A stretch of DNA of 64,000 bases from Megalonaias nervosa (taxonomy: Eukaryota > Mollusca > Bivalvia > Unionida > Unionidae): contig JAECUM010012881.1 in NCBI GenBank assembly GCA_016617855.1, positions 26,502 through 90,501 on the forward strand. The letters run 5' to 3'. The notes below the pieces were generated by a model. The model worked only from the letters and a program-made list of their open reading frames with translations, did no database searches and was not told the DNA's origin. Of the stretch, positions 37,964 to 52,900 are shown piece after piece. The translations under genes were made by a program, and so were the position numbers. How positions within the stretch are numbered: position 1 is the first letter of the stretch; every line of letters starts with the position of its first letter.

Positions 37964-40900
37964 CTGAAAGTAAAAACAAAAGCTCTGCAAAATATTATTT
38001 TTCAACCATGTGACAGTGAAATCTTGCTGAGTTGCAATCCTTACTTTCCTTGCCAACTTCTTAAGTTGTCCCAGGCAAGGTTTCTCAAGTATGTTTCATG
38101 AGATGATCTGATGAGATTATAACATGATACAATACTTTAATCATGCATGTAGTGTTCATTTTAAGTCAATCCATAGTGCCAATCACCTTTATTTTTTATC
38201 TTTGGGACAAGACGGTTGCCTCTATGGTACCCATAGGGCATATAAAAGAGACCTTGGAAGATACAGAGAAAAGATCATTATGGACTATTTTAGACTGACC
38301 AAACTGAATGCACCATACACTGGCTTACTTAAAGACTTTTCTTTGCCAAAGAAAAAAAGAAATGTTTAATGATTTAGATTATCTTGATAAAAACATGAGA
38401 GCACATGGTTGATATAAATATGAATAGAAAATGATTTCTGAATAATAAGATGAAAACCTCGCCAAAAGCACCTGCTATATTTATTTCTGAAGCTGTATAC
38501 CATCCTGCTTGACTCAAAGTTCTGCACTCAGTTATTCATTTTAATTCAGTAGTTATTCAATTATTGAATAGTTATTCAAACATGGTGAATTAAATTCCTG
38601 GTACTGAAGGCATACAGTAGGCAAGGATAATAATGACATGTGTTTGATTTGATGTTTGTAAACCATGTTTTTTCTAATTAACCACAATTTTTCCATTTCT
38701 GGAATGAACACTAGCATGTACATTGCACAACATTCATGTCTGCAAGTGAGGCAAATTAATGATGTGACTTAATATAGCTCAGCGAAAGGAAGATCAAATG
38801 CCCAACAGAAGGACAAGATCAAATGGCCAACAAAAGGTCACATGGGTCAGAAATTGCACACCTGACCAACATCTGCCCAGGGGGGTGCTCTACAGATATT
38901 GTGAACTTCTGTGAGAGTGACAGTGTAAGGTGAAGTTTACATGGGCTGGATATTGTACTTGTGGGAACTGTACATGTACCTTATGTAAAATTCGAAACTG
39001 TACAACGCCACCTTAAAACAAATATGGTTTACGTGATATGCCTTGAGACAGTATTGAATATCTTACAACTTTAATCATGGGGAAATTTGAGGTCTTAGAA
39101 GACAGGAATGATGTCAACTTAAATTTAAAAACGGTTACATTTAAGTGAAAGAAATATATAGTGAAAATGTTTCTTTTTATTCATTTGTGATGAAATTAAG
39201 AAATAAATGATGACAAAGCAAAATCACTTTCTTCCATAATTTAGTGTTAGAACAATAAGCAAACATTTTAACCTACGACCTCCATGAACGTCATTGGTTC
39301 CATCCATTTTCAAACTCCAAAATTTACTGGTGACATCTCAGGAATAATTGTGCCAAGTTTCATATTCCTGCCTTTCAGCATAACACTGGTTGCTATGTTG
39401 ACAAAATACAACGTGCATTTTTAAAATATCTCACTTTTTGGGGGGGGGGGGGAATGCGGGGCTTATGTGGGACTTTTACACTAATAAATACTGTTCTGCA
39501 GGGGAAATAAAGGAAAATGATTCAAAAGGACTGTTTTGATGCATGCGACTTAAATGTTTCAGCCATACAAACTAAATTAAATCATACAATAATAATACCT
39601 ATGTGTTATTTATGGGGGCACTCTACAGATATTGGGAACTTCTGCGAGAGTGGTGGGTGTAAGGAGAAGTTGTCTACATTTACAACATGCACAGTTGAGA
39701 AAATGTTGGTATACCTCTATGTTACTTTATGTACTGTGGCTGAAATTTCTTTGATATTGTACTTACTGAAATTGTACACAATCTAAACATATAGCTAACT
39801 AAAATGACTGTTCCCTTGTGCTCAAAATTCAGCCTGAATTAGTCTAAAGTTCACTATCATTAGCAGTTATTAAAATGGGGAAAATTAATTTTACCAGACT
39901 AGTCAATACCAGCTTCTGAAAGTGCAATGAATGAATTACCAAATATATAAAATGTATTAAAAAAAAAAGTAAAAGTTCTTTCGTTGACAATTTACCTCTT
40001 AAGTCCAGAAGTGAAAATGACCAAGTGGAGCAAGCAGTTTTTTGGAAGATGCACATCTGAAGTAAGGCCAAGCTGTATACTCTATAACCCATATTTCATC
40101 AATCAGACACCAAAATAAAGGGAATTAAAAGTTCTTTGAGCGATACCTAAGATACACAAGGTCTTTTTTTAAATAGCCAGTGTAACCATTGAGGAAAACC
40201 AGGGAAATTCTTTTTCTTTGAAAACCTAACCCTATGCAAAATGTGAAACTGTAGAAAGCTACCTAAAACCCAAAATGTGCAGATGGAAAAGAAATCTGGG
40301 TAAGTAGGACGCTTTCTTCATGAAATTACTTCCAATAAATCATCATTTAATATTTAGGTACACAGTCATGACTTACTATGCACAGTACACAGGAGTAATG
40401 TGGTAGAGTGATCATGTGAATGCTCACATATTTCAAACCCTGATCACATATTAACAAAAACTTGCAGATTGTTCAAATCTGGAAGTTTCTGACAAGATTA
40501 AATTTTTAAAACTACATATACATGACAAATCTTCCCGGCAATGTTCTACAGCCATTTCTGAGCTTTTCTGCTGTAGGAAAACATCATTATTTTTTATTTG
40601 TTGGCACTAGAGCAGCTAATTAACAATCTGAGGTTACTGTACTGTATCAGACATTTTCAAGGGGGATTAATGAATTTAAACACCCAATGAAAAATAAGCC
40701 ACATATGAGGTTAAGCAACCCCACTCCCCCTGTTCTTACTGTTTACTTTTTGGAGATTAACAATTTAACAATACTAGTAGTATCTGATAAATCAATGTCA
40801 ATACTGTAATCTGGTAATAAAATATCAACTATTACACATGTTTTATTTTTATCCATTGGAAAAGAATTATTAAAAATTTTAAATTGTTTCAATGCACATG

Positions 40901-43900
40901 TATCAATAAGGTATCTGGCATCTGGTAGTTGTAATTTCCACTCACTGCCTTAAATCAATATGTCACATAAGCAAGGATAGCGAGAAACAAGAAAAAGCAT
41001 ATGGTATCCAAACACTAGTAATACTGAAAATGCAAGAAGGAAAAATAAAAACTACTAGTATATAAAAATTCAATTTAATACTTGTTTAAATCAATCCTTC
41101 ATTTGAGTACAACTGTTGTTCAAAACTTTTATCCTTTTGAAAGCACATTTCATTTCATCCACGCATTTTTAATTCAAAAGAACAAGCCCATAAAATATAG
41201 AACTATTGCCTGAAGCACTATTAACAGCAGAGTATCAAAGCTCACACCTCATCGATTTTCAGACGAAGCCACTGTATCAACATTGTGTCAATCAGGATTC
41301 ATGGTACACACAAATGCTTTTCAGGTAAATAATCCCCACACTGCAGAATTAAATGAGTCCAGCTTTTTCAAAACCATTGATTACTAGGTCCAATCATTCA
41401 CTCACTGAGTTACATTTATCCATTCAGTGCGAACTGGCTTCATTAATGAGGTTGCAAATTTTTGCTAATACAGTGCAATGATTATCACCAACATCAGTTT
41501 CTGTGATGGCCTCCATGAATTGTTTAGCATATTAGTTATTAGTTATATTGCTACATTAAAACCTGTCTTGTGAGACCATTGCTATGAAAGACCACCTGTC
41601 TTGAGAGACCAGGTTCTCCTTGCACAGATTTATTGGTTATATAGTGGTATGACCTGTCATGAGAGACCACCTGTCTTGAGAGACATTATTTTTTGGCAGA
41701 AAGGGTGGTCTTTCAAGACAGCGTCTACTGTAATATAGTGCACTGTTCATCACCAACATCAGTTTTTGTGATGACCTCCACAAATTGTTCAGCATATTAA
41801 TTATGAAAGTGCAATTTTAATTCTTCTTTGTACTGTGTATTTATTGTCAATTCTAGTGACTAAAGCTGGCCTGTACATAAGGCAGGCACAAAAAAAAGGA
41901 GCGATTCTACTGTCTTTCAATTTTGTTAGCAATTTATGGGCTCCAAACACATCAAATATTGCCACTGCCTGCTGACTGCACTGAGCAAGGGGCAGCCAAT
42001 CACGTTTTATTCACATATGGAATAATGACATTATCCACATAACGAATTATAGATTCCTCATTACTCCAGTGTTAGTTTGTTTGAGTCACTTAACAATGGT
42101 CAAGGAAAAATACACCCTTATGCAGGCATCCGCCACTCTTCTATGCATAAATGAACTGTGGGGGCAGGAACGTACCAGATTTTGTTATTGCAAGTAAAAT
42201 TGTAATTCGTCTCTTGTCATCAAGTGCAAAAACTGACACTTTGTTTACACACACAGACTTGCATTTTCTAGTCACCACCTGGCACAAGTTGGCACCTGGT
42301 CTGATCCCAATTTGTCACAAGACAGTCTGGAATACTGTGCTGTTTCACTAGTTTTAACATCCTCCGAGAACTTTTTCTCAATGTCATCAAAGTCACAGAG
42401 CAGCTGTTTAAATGCCATTTTTACCCCTAAGCTTAACAAATCCCATATGGTCAAGTATGTGACCTCACCCAGCGCTTGGTGATGCCAATGTGTCCACTGC
42501 AAGCATGCAAGGCAATCATAGCCTCTGTCAAAGCCATACAATCCTTACATTTATCACTGCCCCCATTAATTCTAACTTTTTTGATCCAATCTTTTACCTC
42601 TGCCTCAAGCATGCTTCCTATATAAAAGGGCTGCCCTGGGGTGATTTGAGTAGATCAGAAAGTTCTTGCCCATCCTGCTTTTTAACTTTTAGTGTTATGT
42701 CTTGGTCCCAAATACTCCATACAGTGGTCTCACTAATTGCACAACTCATATCACTACTGATTTCCTCACTGTAACTGTTATACTCTCCTCACTTTCTTTT
42801 CTGGGATGGTGAATGAAGCAAGGCTTCTAATGCATTATTTACTGCCTGGTAAGGAAGCGCATAGCACCATGTTCACAGCTTCTCATGAGTTAAGAAATCC
42901 AGGAACCAAGAGGGGACTAAGATGAACTTTACCACACTTAAACCACTGTTTTAGCATCATGATTGTTTAAAAGTACTGATTGTCCAACTTTATGGACAAC
43001 AGTTTAAATAAGGGTCATACAGTGTACTTTAATAACAGATTTGCCTAGTGGTGTTGACTGTGTCAGCTTCTTTTGATGTTGAGCAATCAAACAAGAACCA
43101 CTATATATAATTGATCCTGACAGATGTTTTATTTGTGCTCATACATGTGATAGTGTTATTTTAGTGTTGTTGACTGCACTGACTTCCACTGATGTCACTT
43201 GGACAAAAATATAGGGTAAGTATTGAACTTGTCAGATCTTTAATTTGCGCTCAAACATGTGGCAGTATGGTTTTAAACAGACTGCATTTGTATTGGCATC
43301 ATTGTATTCTTTTGTTTTCTTTATTTTGGGTATCTGAAGGGGTTAAAGCAAGAAATTAAATACCTACTAATACAAAAACTTTGACAGGCAAAACCACATT
43401 TAAATACCCACAAAATATCTTTTTTCTCACAAAACCATGAAAATTGAGCAAAATGAAAAAAAATGATACAACAGTTTTCAGATATCAAGTGCAGCAAAGA
43501 GAGTTTCAAGAAAGCAATAGGCATCCTGCATTTCATGCAGTATATTTAATAAGAAATGGTTGGAGTTATCTAATAATGTGATGATTCATACAAGTTTATG
43601 TATTTTAATATGCAACTAGTACTGATAATATCCAGGTTTATGTAATCTGGTAATTCTGTAACTTTTTTAATGTCCAGTTCTCTGAGCTACTTCCTTGTAT
43701 CTAAATCAAGTGGTAAAATGTCTGCATTAAGCATCTATGGTGGTACTGCTATACATACGATAGACTTGGGTGAGGTTGCACAGCGCCCACACAGCCCAGT
43801 GCTGAACGGCAGGAGTATGATAACATCTGGCAAGTTTTAAAATGGGCTCAAAGGACCTGCAACAAATGAGATTAAATTCATTTTATCGGCAGTATATCAT

Positions 43901-46900
43901 GAAATCATACCAAATGAATGAGGAGGGTATTCAACTTAAACATTTTTCATGATCCGTATTAGGAGACAAAAGTGTCATATTTCAGGATTTATTATAGGAT
44001 GTATGACTGTGAGTCACACAGCACACAAGAAACTGACCAAATGTACAAAAATCAAAGGTAATGTCTGCATGCCTAATTTTCAATTACTTTGTTAAATCCC
44101 CTCCATATTTTAAAAAACTCTCCCTTTTTAAAATAAAGAGAGAAATGTTCCCCCTAAATTTGTGGTTCTAAAATAGACCCAGATATTTTCATTCTATATT
44201 CTTTCACAGTGAACTTAACAATTACACAATTCCTTTGGACAAGAGTGGTTACAAAGAACATGTGAAATAAAACTCAAAACCTACATTGTTCAAAATAAGC
44301 TAATTGTTATAAATCACCAAATTCAATGTGCAGAGCTTTTGTACTACTTTAACAAGAATTAAACAGGCAAAATTTGGATTCCAGCTTAGCAATACTGTAT
44401 GCATATTGCCAATAAATAAACCATGAAAACTGAATGTCACAAAGAATAATTTATCTGTAGCTGATACTAAATGTCTAAAAGAAATTTATCTGTAATTGTT
44501 ACTAAATGTCACCGAAAGTAATTTATCTGTAGTTGATAATGAATGTCACCAAAAGTAATTTACCTGTAGCTGATAATGAATGCCACCAAAAGTAATTTAC
44601 CTGTAGTTGATAATGAATGTCACCAAAAGTAATTTACCTGTAGTTGATAATGAATGTCACCAAAAGTAATTTACCTGTAGTTGATAATGAATGTCACCAA
44701 AAGTAATTTACCTGTAGTTGATATTCCGTTTGCTTGACAGAGGCCACCTTTCAATAGCCTGGACAATACCTCTGAGCACTTCGTTACGTGTGGGAGATTC
44801 GACGGTCCAAGTCTCTGGACTATCAGAGGCTATGTGAGACAGGACACCAGCTGAATTATAGCTAACTTCTATGCCATCTTTAGTGGAGCTGAGAAATGTA
44901 CTGTAAGACAAAAGAAAATGGAGTCCCCTATCATGCCAAAATGTCTGCTAAGAGAAAGAATAATTTATTAAAGATTTCAAATGTAGGAAGTTATTTTTAG
45001 AAAGTAGACAGGGAATTGATTAGTAGAAAGTGTGAATGGTGGATGAATGGATGAACACCAATTTAGGATCCAATAAATTTCACACAACACCAAGACAGAA
45101 TCCAACAAATTTCACAAGATGTACATACCAACATAGTATCCATTAAATTACACATGAAGTACACACCAACATAGTATCCATTAAATTACACATTATTTAT
45201 GCACCAACATAGTATCTAATAAATTACACATGATGTACAGACCAACATAGTATCCAATAAATTACACATGATGTACACACCAACACTGTATCCAATAACA
45301 CATGATGTACACACTAACATTGTATCCAATAAATTATACATTATTTATACACCAACATAGTATCCAATAAATTACACATTATTTACACACCAACATAGTA
45401 TCCAATAAATTACACATGATGTACAGACCAACACAGTATCCAAAAAATTACACATGATGTATGGGGCCCCGAGTGGCCTAGTGGTCTAAAGCGCTCTCCG
45501 TTACGGATCACTGCCATCTCACCTCTGTCTGTGTGAGTTCGAGTCTCAGGCTCGGCTAAAGTGGGCACGTGAGAAAGCCTGCCAGTAGCTTCTCGTGGGT
45601 CGGTGGTTCTTCCCTGGGTTTTCCAGGGTTCTTCCTCCACCAATTATACTGGCTGCCATGTATAGCCTATCTTGTGCTGAAAAATGGCGTTAAACCCTAC
45701 AACAACAACAACAACAACACATGATGTACAGAACATAGTATTCAATAAATTACACATTATTTACACACCAACATAGTATAAATTACACATTATTTACACA
45801 CCAACATAGTATCCAATAAATTAAACATTATTTACACACCAACACTATATCCAATAAATTAAACATTATTTACACACCAGCATAGTATCCAATAAATTAC
45901 ACACTAAATTATTTACACACCAACAAAATATCCAATAAATTACACATTATTCACAAACCTAAGGAAGATCCAATAATTTTCTGATCAAGTACATATGAAA
46001 AATAGGACCCAATAAATTCTCTATGAAGTAGACACTGAGGCAGGATCTCATATGAAGTGGACACCAAGGTGGGATCCAATAAATTTCATATAAAGTACAC
46101 AGTACTGTAGGAGCCAATAAATTTAAAATAAACTTCAATGTGGGGTCCATTAAATTTCACATGAAGTGCACACCATGGTCCAACAAATTTCATATGAAGT
46201 ACACATCAATGCGGAATCCAATAAATTTCATATGAAACACACAATCACACAAACCCATCAAATTAACAGTTTAAGCAAAACATGCTGCCAACAGTGAACA
46301 TAGGTTATACTCACTGAGCTATACTGACAATGAGATTTTAAGGAGAAGCATAGTTCCTGTAAGATGCTCATGCTGTCTGAAAAGCAATCTGTCATACATA
46401 CATTGATATGTTTTGAGAATTTAAAGCAGTCAGTCAGAGATGAAAGAGGAGGGCACAGGCAGGCAGGCAGGAGGGGGTGCGTGACCCCATAGCCCTCGAC
46501 AAGCATTTTGGCCAGTGAAGGGTGGATTCGAAGTGCAGAAATGGGGTGTGTAACCCCATCGATCTCACCAAGTGTTTTTGGCTGGTGGAGGGTAAATTGG
46601 AAGTGTGGGAGTGCACGTCTCCAAAAGGCCCCACTGAACATCTTGGCTGGTGGAGGGAAAATTTGAAATATTGTCATGTATATTTAATTTAATTGTTTGT
46701 ATGTTAGTTTTAAATTTTTTTTATTTCATTACATGTTACTGTAATGTAACATTGTTTGCTGAACTTGATCTCGTCCAAAACTGAGTTCATTTCTGCTTGA
46801 CCTGACTGATTTTTTAAAATATTTTTATTTATTTATGTTAACAACTAATAATAGCTTCATTATTCTCTATGTGAGTTTATTAATGGAATTATTATTCAGG

Positions 46901-49900
46901 TAAACATGTTGATCTGGGTCAGGGTTTTGGAGATTCCTAATGGATTTTTTAGGCTACTGTGTTGTAAATAAACAAGGCTCATTAGATCATTCTAGAAGGT
47001 TATTTTCCATTAGGTAATGGTCATTTTTAGAAAATGCTAATTATGACCCGAGGTCAAGCAGAGAACTATATAATCTTGTGACTGTGAGGATTTTACCAGT
47101 CATGTTTAACATCTAGCACTTTAAGTTGTATTAAAGAAAATGTTGTGACCAGTTTGGGCTGAATTTTATTTTCTTCAAATTACTTAATTCAAGTTGATTA
47201 TTTTCTCTGGAAATACAAAAGTGCTCTGACAAAATTCTTGGATAAAGACCTTCGTAGGAATTAACTGTTGCCACATCAGCACTTCCCAGAACATAAGACA
47301 CATCATCGCCTTCAAGTCTGGATCTCTTCAGGACTTGAACTGAGTTTTATTCAGGACTTTTTATTACTAGGAATTGTGTCTTTAATTCTTGGATTATTTT
47401 TGGATTTAATTCGCAATACCGTAAGTTCTTTTATCTCATTTTTCACTTTGTATTCTAGGGAAATAAATTATTTGTTAAATTTTACAAAGCCTGTTTTCTT
47501 CACTCTTTTCTGCTACTTATTTTAAGAGCACAGACTCGTAACAATATAAGCAGGGAAGCAAAGAAATGGAATCCGTGAATAGTGTTCAATTCTGGCCTCA
47601 TTTGGTTGTTGTTATACATAATGGTAACTTATGGTGGAAGAACTGTATAAATTCATGGATTCAAACTGTGGAGTAATATTCAGACCAGGATACAAGTGGA
47701 AAAATTGATTTTGGTGAGTTCCTAATGTAGTGCAGTGATAGAACTGTACAATTAAAGAACAGATGAAAGCAGGACCTGAATCAGTTTCTATTAATCTCCA
47801 CTCATTTAATAATTTATTATCATCATGAGAGGTAGTGTTAGTGTGAGTGTGTAAATTATGAGTGTTATATGTCAATAAATGTAATGTTATTTGTGAGGTT
47901 TTTTGTTTGTCTTTGTCTTTTGAGTGATTATCGCCTGTCCTAAACATTCACCCTCCCCTATCTTAAGTATCTGACTAAGTGTAGGGAAATTTATGACACA
48001 CGCACCAATGTGGAATCTAATAAATTTCATATCAGGTATCCACCTGATAAGGATCCAATAAAATTTCACATGAAGTGCACACCAACATGGGATCCATAAA
48101 TTTCATATGAAGTACACACCAATGTGGGATCTCAAAAATTTCATAGGAACTACACACCTATGGGGATCCAATACATTTTGTATGAAGTACCCACCAATGC
48201 AGGATCCAATAAATTTTGCATGAAATACACATCAAATGTAGATCCAATAAATTTTGCATGAAATACACACCAAATGTAGGATCCAACAAATTGAATAACT
48301 GCAAAATAGTAGAATGTCTTCACAAAAAAATATTATGATTATTATGTGTTCCCCTTAACAGAGTAATTTGCAACATGACATGATGCTGAACCTGTTGAAA
48401 ATCCAAAGGATAAATTGTAAGTTTATGAAATGTCATAAACTGTGAAGTCATTTAATTATTGTGGGTTTCATTTTTTGTTGATTTGCAAATATTGACATTC
48501 TGGATGGTACTTAAAGTTGTGGATGGGGTATAGGACTGTAAAATTCCACTTGTCTGCCCATAAGTACAAGTGATAGCACACTTTATGCAGTTCAGTATTA
48601 TAGATAGTGTAGGATGAGTAACACTGATGCAAGCCACATAAAAAAATTCCAAGTTACTTGCACTGTAGGACATGCAGTCAACTGAACATTTTTTCAAATC
48701 CTGTGGTGAGAGAGTTATAAATGTTCATAGATGTATGACAATTTGGTTGGTTTTTAATTTCAAGGCTTATAGATGGGGCTGAGAGAGTCATAATTTTTGT
48801 AGATATATGACAATTTGTTTGATCTTTAATTTCATAGTAACCATGACAATTTGCATGGTCTTTAATTTCATAGTAAGCATGACAATTTGTCTGGTGTTTA
48901 ATCTCATACTAACCATGATAATTTGCTTATCTTTCAAGGCCTGTAGCTGGGGTGAGAGAACCATATAATTTCATTGATGTATAACAATTTGTTTGGTCTT
49001 TAATTTCAAGGCTTGTCGCTGGGGTGAGACAGCCATATAATTTTCATCCATATATGTTCACAGATATATGACAATTTGTTTGGTCTTAAATTTTTTTATA
49101 GTAACCCTGACAATTTGTTTGGTCTTTAATTTCATAGTAACCATGTCAATCTGTTTGGTCTTTGATTTCATAGTAACCATGACAATTTGTTTGATCTTTA
49201 ATTTCAAGACTTGTAATAACCATGATAACTATTACCACATGAAAAACTGAGTTACTGTAAATAATTCATGTTTAAAATAGACTGCCACAGAGTACCTGAA
49301 TATAGGTGATGTGGTTTATTCAATCACGCACTAAAGTTTCCTGATGCTTAATTACTATGCAATTATTGACCGCTGAATATGAAGTTTTATTGACCAGTAT
49401 AATTCATATTGAATGACATGTACCGTAGGTCATTTTGAGAGGTTTACTGGTCCAAAAAACTTCATATTCATTAAAACAAAGGTCCGTGACTGTTCTATTA
49501 CATGAATCAGAGACAAAATTGCAATTTAATTTGCTTTAGAAATGCATAAATGCCATTTCAACTACATGACACATCAACTTAACATTATGACATTCTGATG
49601 TCATGTAAAAGTCAATGACATCATGACCATCCCAATATGAAAAATGATCATGCAGTGCTCAGAAAAAAAATTTTGACACAGGCCCCAGGCTGGTGACTTA
49701 AATAAACTCACAAATCCTGACTGAAAAAATTCCACAAGCCCAGACTCCAATTTCCACATGCCCAAAATTTCCCCTTTTTTTTATTCTCTCCAACAACGTT
49801 GCAACAGCTACAATTCAATATAAATTCAATAGGGTTCAAAGGGGTTTAAAGGTAATTCAAGTGTCATTAGTGTTCATCGCTACGCTGGCATGCTTCACAA

Positions 49901-52900
49901 AGTAAAACTCTGTCAACCAAGAGTTCTGAAATTTATTTTTGTTGGGCTTTGCTGATAGCTAACCTAAATCGGCTTCATAAATGAATCACACTTAAACACG
50001 ATTCCAACAACTGAAATGATATTCTTTGCATTCTATATATGCAGCAAAATCCGACTTCAAAGAAACGTTGCCACTGTTCACAGACTTGTCAAAAATATAA
50101 TACATATGGCTTAAACATTCAAATTCAAGGCAAGAAGTAACAACTTTTGTTCTTGTACACACAGCTAGCATCTCTTGATTTACCTATAATGGGTTGTTCC
50201 GCTTCCTGATCCAACCTATGCAAATTAGCACAATGGGCTCACCCATTGCAGCCTTCAAAGACATCTCATTTTACCACTAGCTATTGTCAGCCAATTAACA
50301 TGTGAAATGTTGGTTTATACCTGACCTCTTTGCCTTAATTGTTACTGTTTAAATGGCCCAAGGGATAGTTTTACATCAGCTCCAATCATGACTGTTTACC
50401 ATTTAAACATGCTACATGTAACAGGCATATACTGAAAGTGGTTGGTTTTCTTTTTTTTTCTTTTTCTGAAGATTGCTGAAAATCATGTTTTTGTTTTCAA
50501 GACACAACCGTGTCAGGGGGTGGGGGTTGGGAGTACAAAATCATAATTTTAGCATGACATGCCAGGCTTCAGTCTGCTTAAAATCAGATTTCAATTTCAT
50601 GTAGGACAGCAGTTAGTCCAAGTTTAACTAGACAGTGGTGATCTGATTTAGACTGTGCCGTGTTATAGCAGATATGTCGACATCTTGAAAATACATTTAC
50701 ACATTTCATCAATGTGATCAAAGTTTCCTCAGGTATATTAAATTTATTTACATAAGGCTCAACGAGCACCTCATTCAGAATACAGGACGGGCCTGACCTA
50801 AAATTAGAAGGGCCCCAGGCATTGGGCTATCAGATTTTTTGAGCACTGGATCATGTGACATGAAGAAATAACATATATCATATGATGTTGTGCCATACAA
50901 TGAAAAACTATCTCTCAGAGTAATCATGTAATAATGTTGTCTAATATTCTGTGCAATTCAACAATTAGTTTTGCAGTTTTAAGTTGCACTCCCTCCCAAC
51001 ACCAATTTTAATCTAAAATGTTTTTTTTTTATAGTTTCAAATCATTTCAACTGTCTCACCATAAAAATCTGAGATTATCCAGTTCTGCTTATTTATCTGT
51101 TTTCAGAAAATCTGTTCATTTTTTTAACCAGAAATATTAAGTACACCCTGACACTGCAGTTTTGAAAACAAGGCCCAGATTGAACACGTACAATGTGTTC
51201 ATATGACTACTTTAATTTCTGATAGGATCCATTACGTACACTCTCACCTGGCAGTCTTGAAAACAAGGTCCACTCCTGACTACAAGTAACAGACTACACA
51301 TAGTGTGTTCATATGACTGCTTAAGTTTTTGACCTGGTTCATTACTCAATTTTAGACATGACAGATATGAGGTCCAACATGACAAGAGTTACAATTATCT
51401 GACAGTGGCAATGGAATGGCAAATGTGTGCTGCACACTTTGCTCTGACAAATCTTGATTCGAGTATTGATGAGCTCTGTAAATGTGCCACCAGGATTACT
51501 ATGTCAGTTAGATTTATATTTTCTCACTCATGCGACAGAAAAATCTAGCTGTTTTGCTAACCTTATTTTTCTCATCTCAGTCTGGTTGTATCAGTCAAGA
51601 CATCTCTGTCATGGTATCCATGCACTATGAACTATCTTTGGAAAGAAGAAACCCTTGTTTTCTTCTGCTGTGCATTATGGAGTCATTATAAAATCGAACA
51701 ACAACAACAGATACAGAACAAAAAGAACTAAAAAAGTAACTTACGGTCTCTCCAACTTTGATATCGCACCATGCAAAACATTTCGAGAGAGACAGACACG
51801 ACACAAAGTTATCTGGTATTATGCTAGAAACTATACACAGCATGGCAAATTTTAAATTTTCAGGTCAGCGTCATTTAATGTAGCTAAGTGTATCAAATTA
51901 GTTTTAAATACTTCATTTGAAACAAATTAGGTACTTTTAGCTAGATTTATTGACGCTGACCTGAAAATTTACTGAGCTACAGATAGGATAAAATTATCGA
52001 TGCTGTGTAGAATGAACTATAACAGAAAACACTGTTCCAGACACACAGGCAATACACATCACTGGCTATACAAAAATCCAAACTCTGTCAGGAGCATGCA
52101 CAAAACCGGCAACAACCAGACATCTGTTATGTCTAACCTGTGTTCTTCAAACTTTGTCAAACACCCTGAACCATCCCCAGTTGAATCAAACATCGTAAAC
52201 AAAAGAAAATTCCTGCACTTACCAATCAGAGTGGTTCATTCATCAGTCCACATATTATTCCACAAGAAAATTTCCATGTAAAAGTATCATTGTACCAGGA
52301 ATAGCAATACTTTCAATATTTCCAGGACAGAAAACATAAATTTCCAATAATATCATGAATTAGAAATCTCAGTCATTACACATTTCATTAGACTGACCTA
52401 TGTACTTTATTATATCGTTGCCTACCAAAGATCTTTTTCCAACTAGAATTGATGAAAGTTAAAAGCTATCCTTATAAAGGATACTAATTACTTATTGTTA
52501 TTTTCACATGACATCCATAAATTAAATGTGATATGATTTTATGTTTCTATTTTCTCATGTGCAGAAACTTGTGTACTTAAGAGTCGACTGGGCACCCCAT
52601 TGTCCTCATTAACATAATCATATTAATGTGTGTTTTAAAAAATAATGGCATGTGGCTCAAGATGCTCATGACGCAATACTGCAGCATGTAACAATAATAA
52701 CTTTTTTCCTGATTTTCTTAAATATCTTTTTCAAAGAGTGGCATATACAGCTAGATTCTACTTAGATAATTATTCAGATTTTCATAAAAGATTACAAAAC
52801 CTGATGACCTTTATACAGAGAGGAAAATAATAGAACATCATGATTACTGTGTTACGAATCTGCTAACTATATTGCAAAAGTGCAGGGTTTCTTGAATTTA

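Noticed and set aside
42272..42541. Open frame MYGFDRGYDCLACLQ... as a host gene
   Set aside because: It is one frame of the degenerate pogo-like transposase; the true reading shifts frame several times.
45410..45643. 77-codon minus-strand frame
   Set aside because: Antisense reading of the SINE at 45462-45716.
47612..47947. 111-codon minus-strand frame near the solo LTR
   Set aside because: Low-complexity Thr/His/Asn composition, no homology recognised, no splice context.
52000..52281. 93-codon plus-strand frame starting MLCRMNYNRKHC
   Set aside because: No family signature, inside a ZER1 intron on the opposite strand, and ordinary length for chance in this composition.
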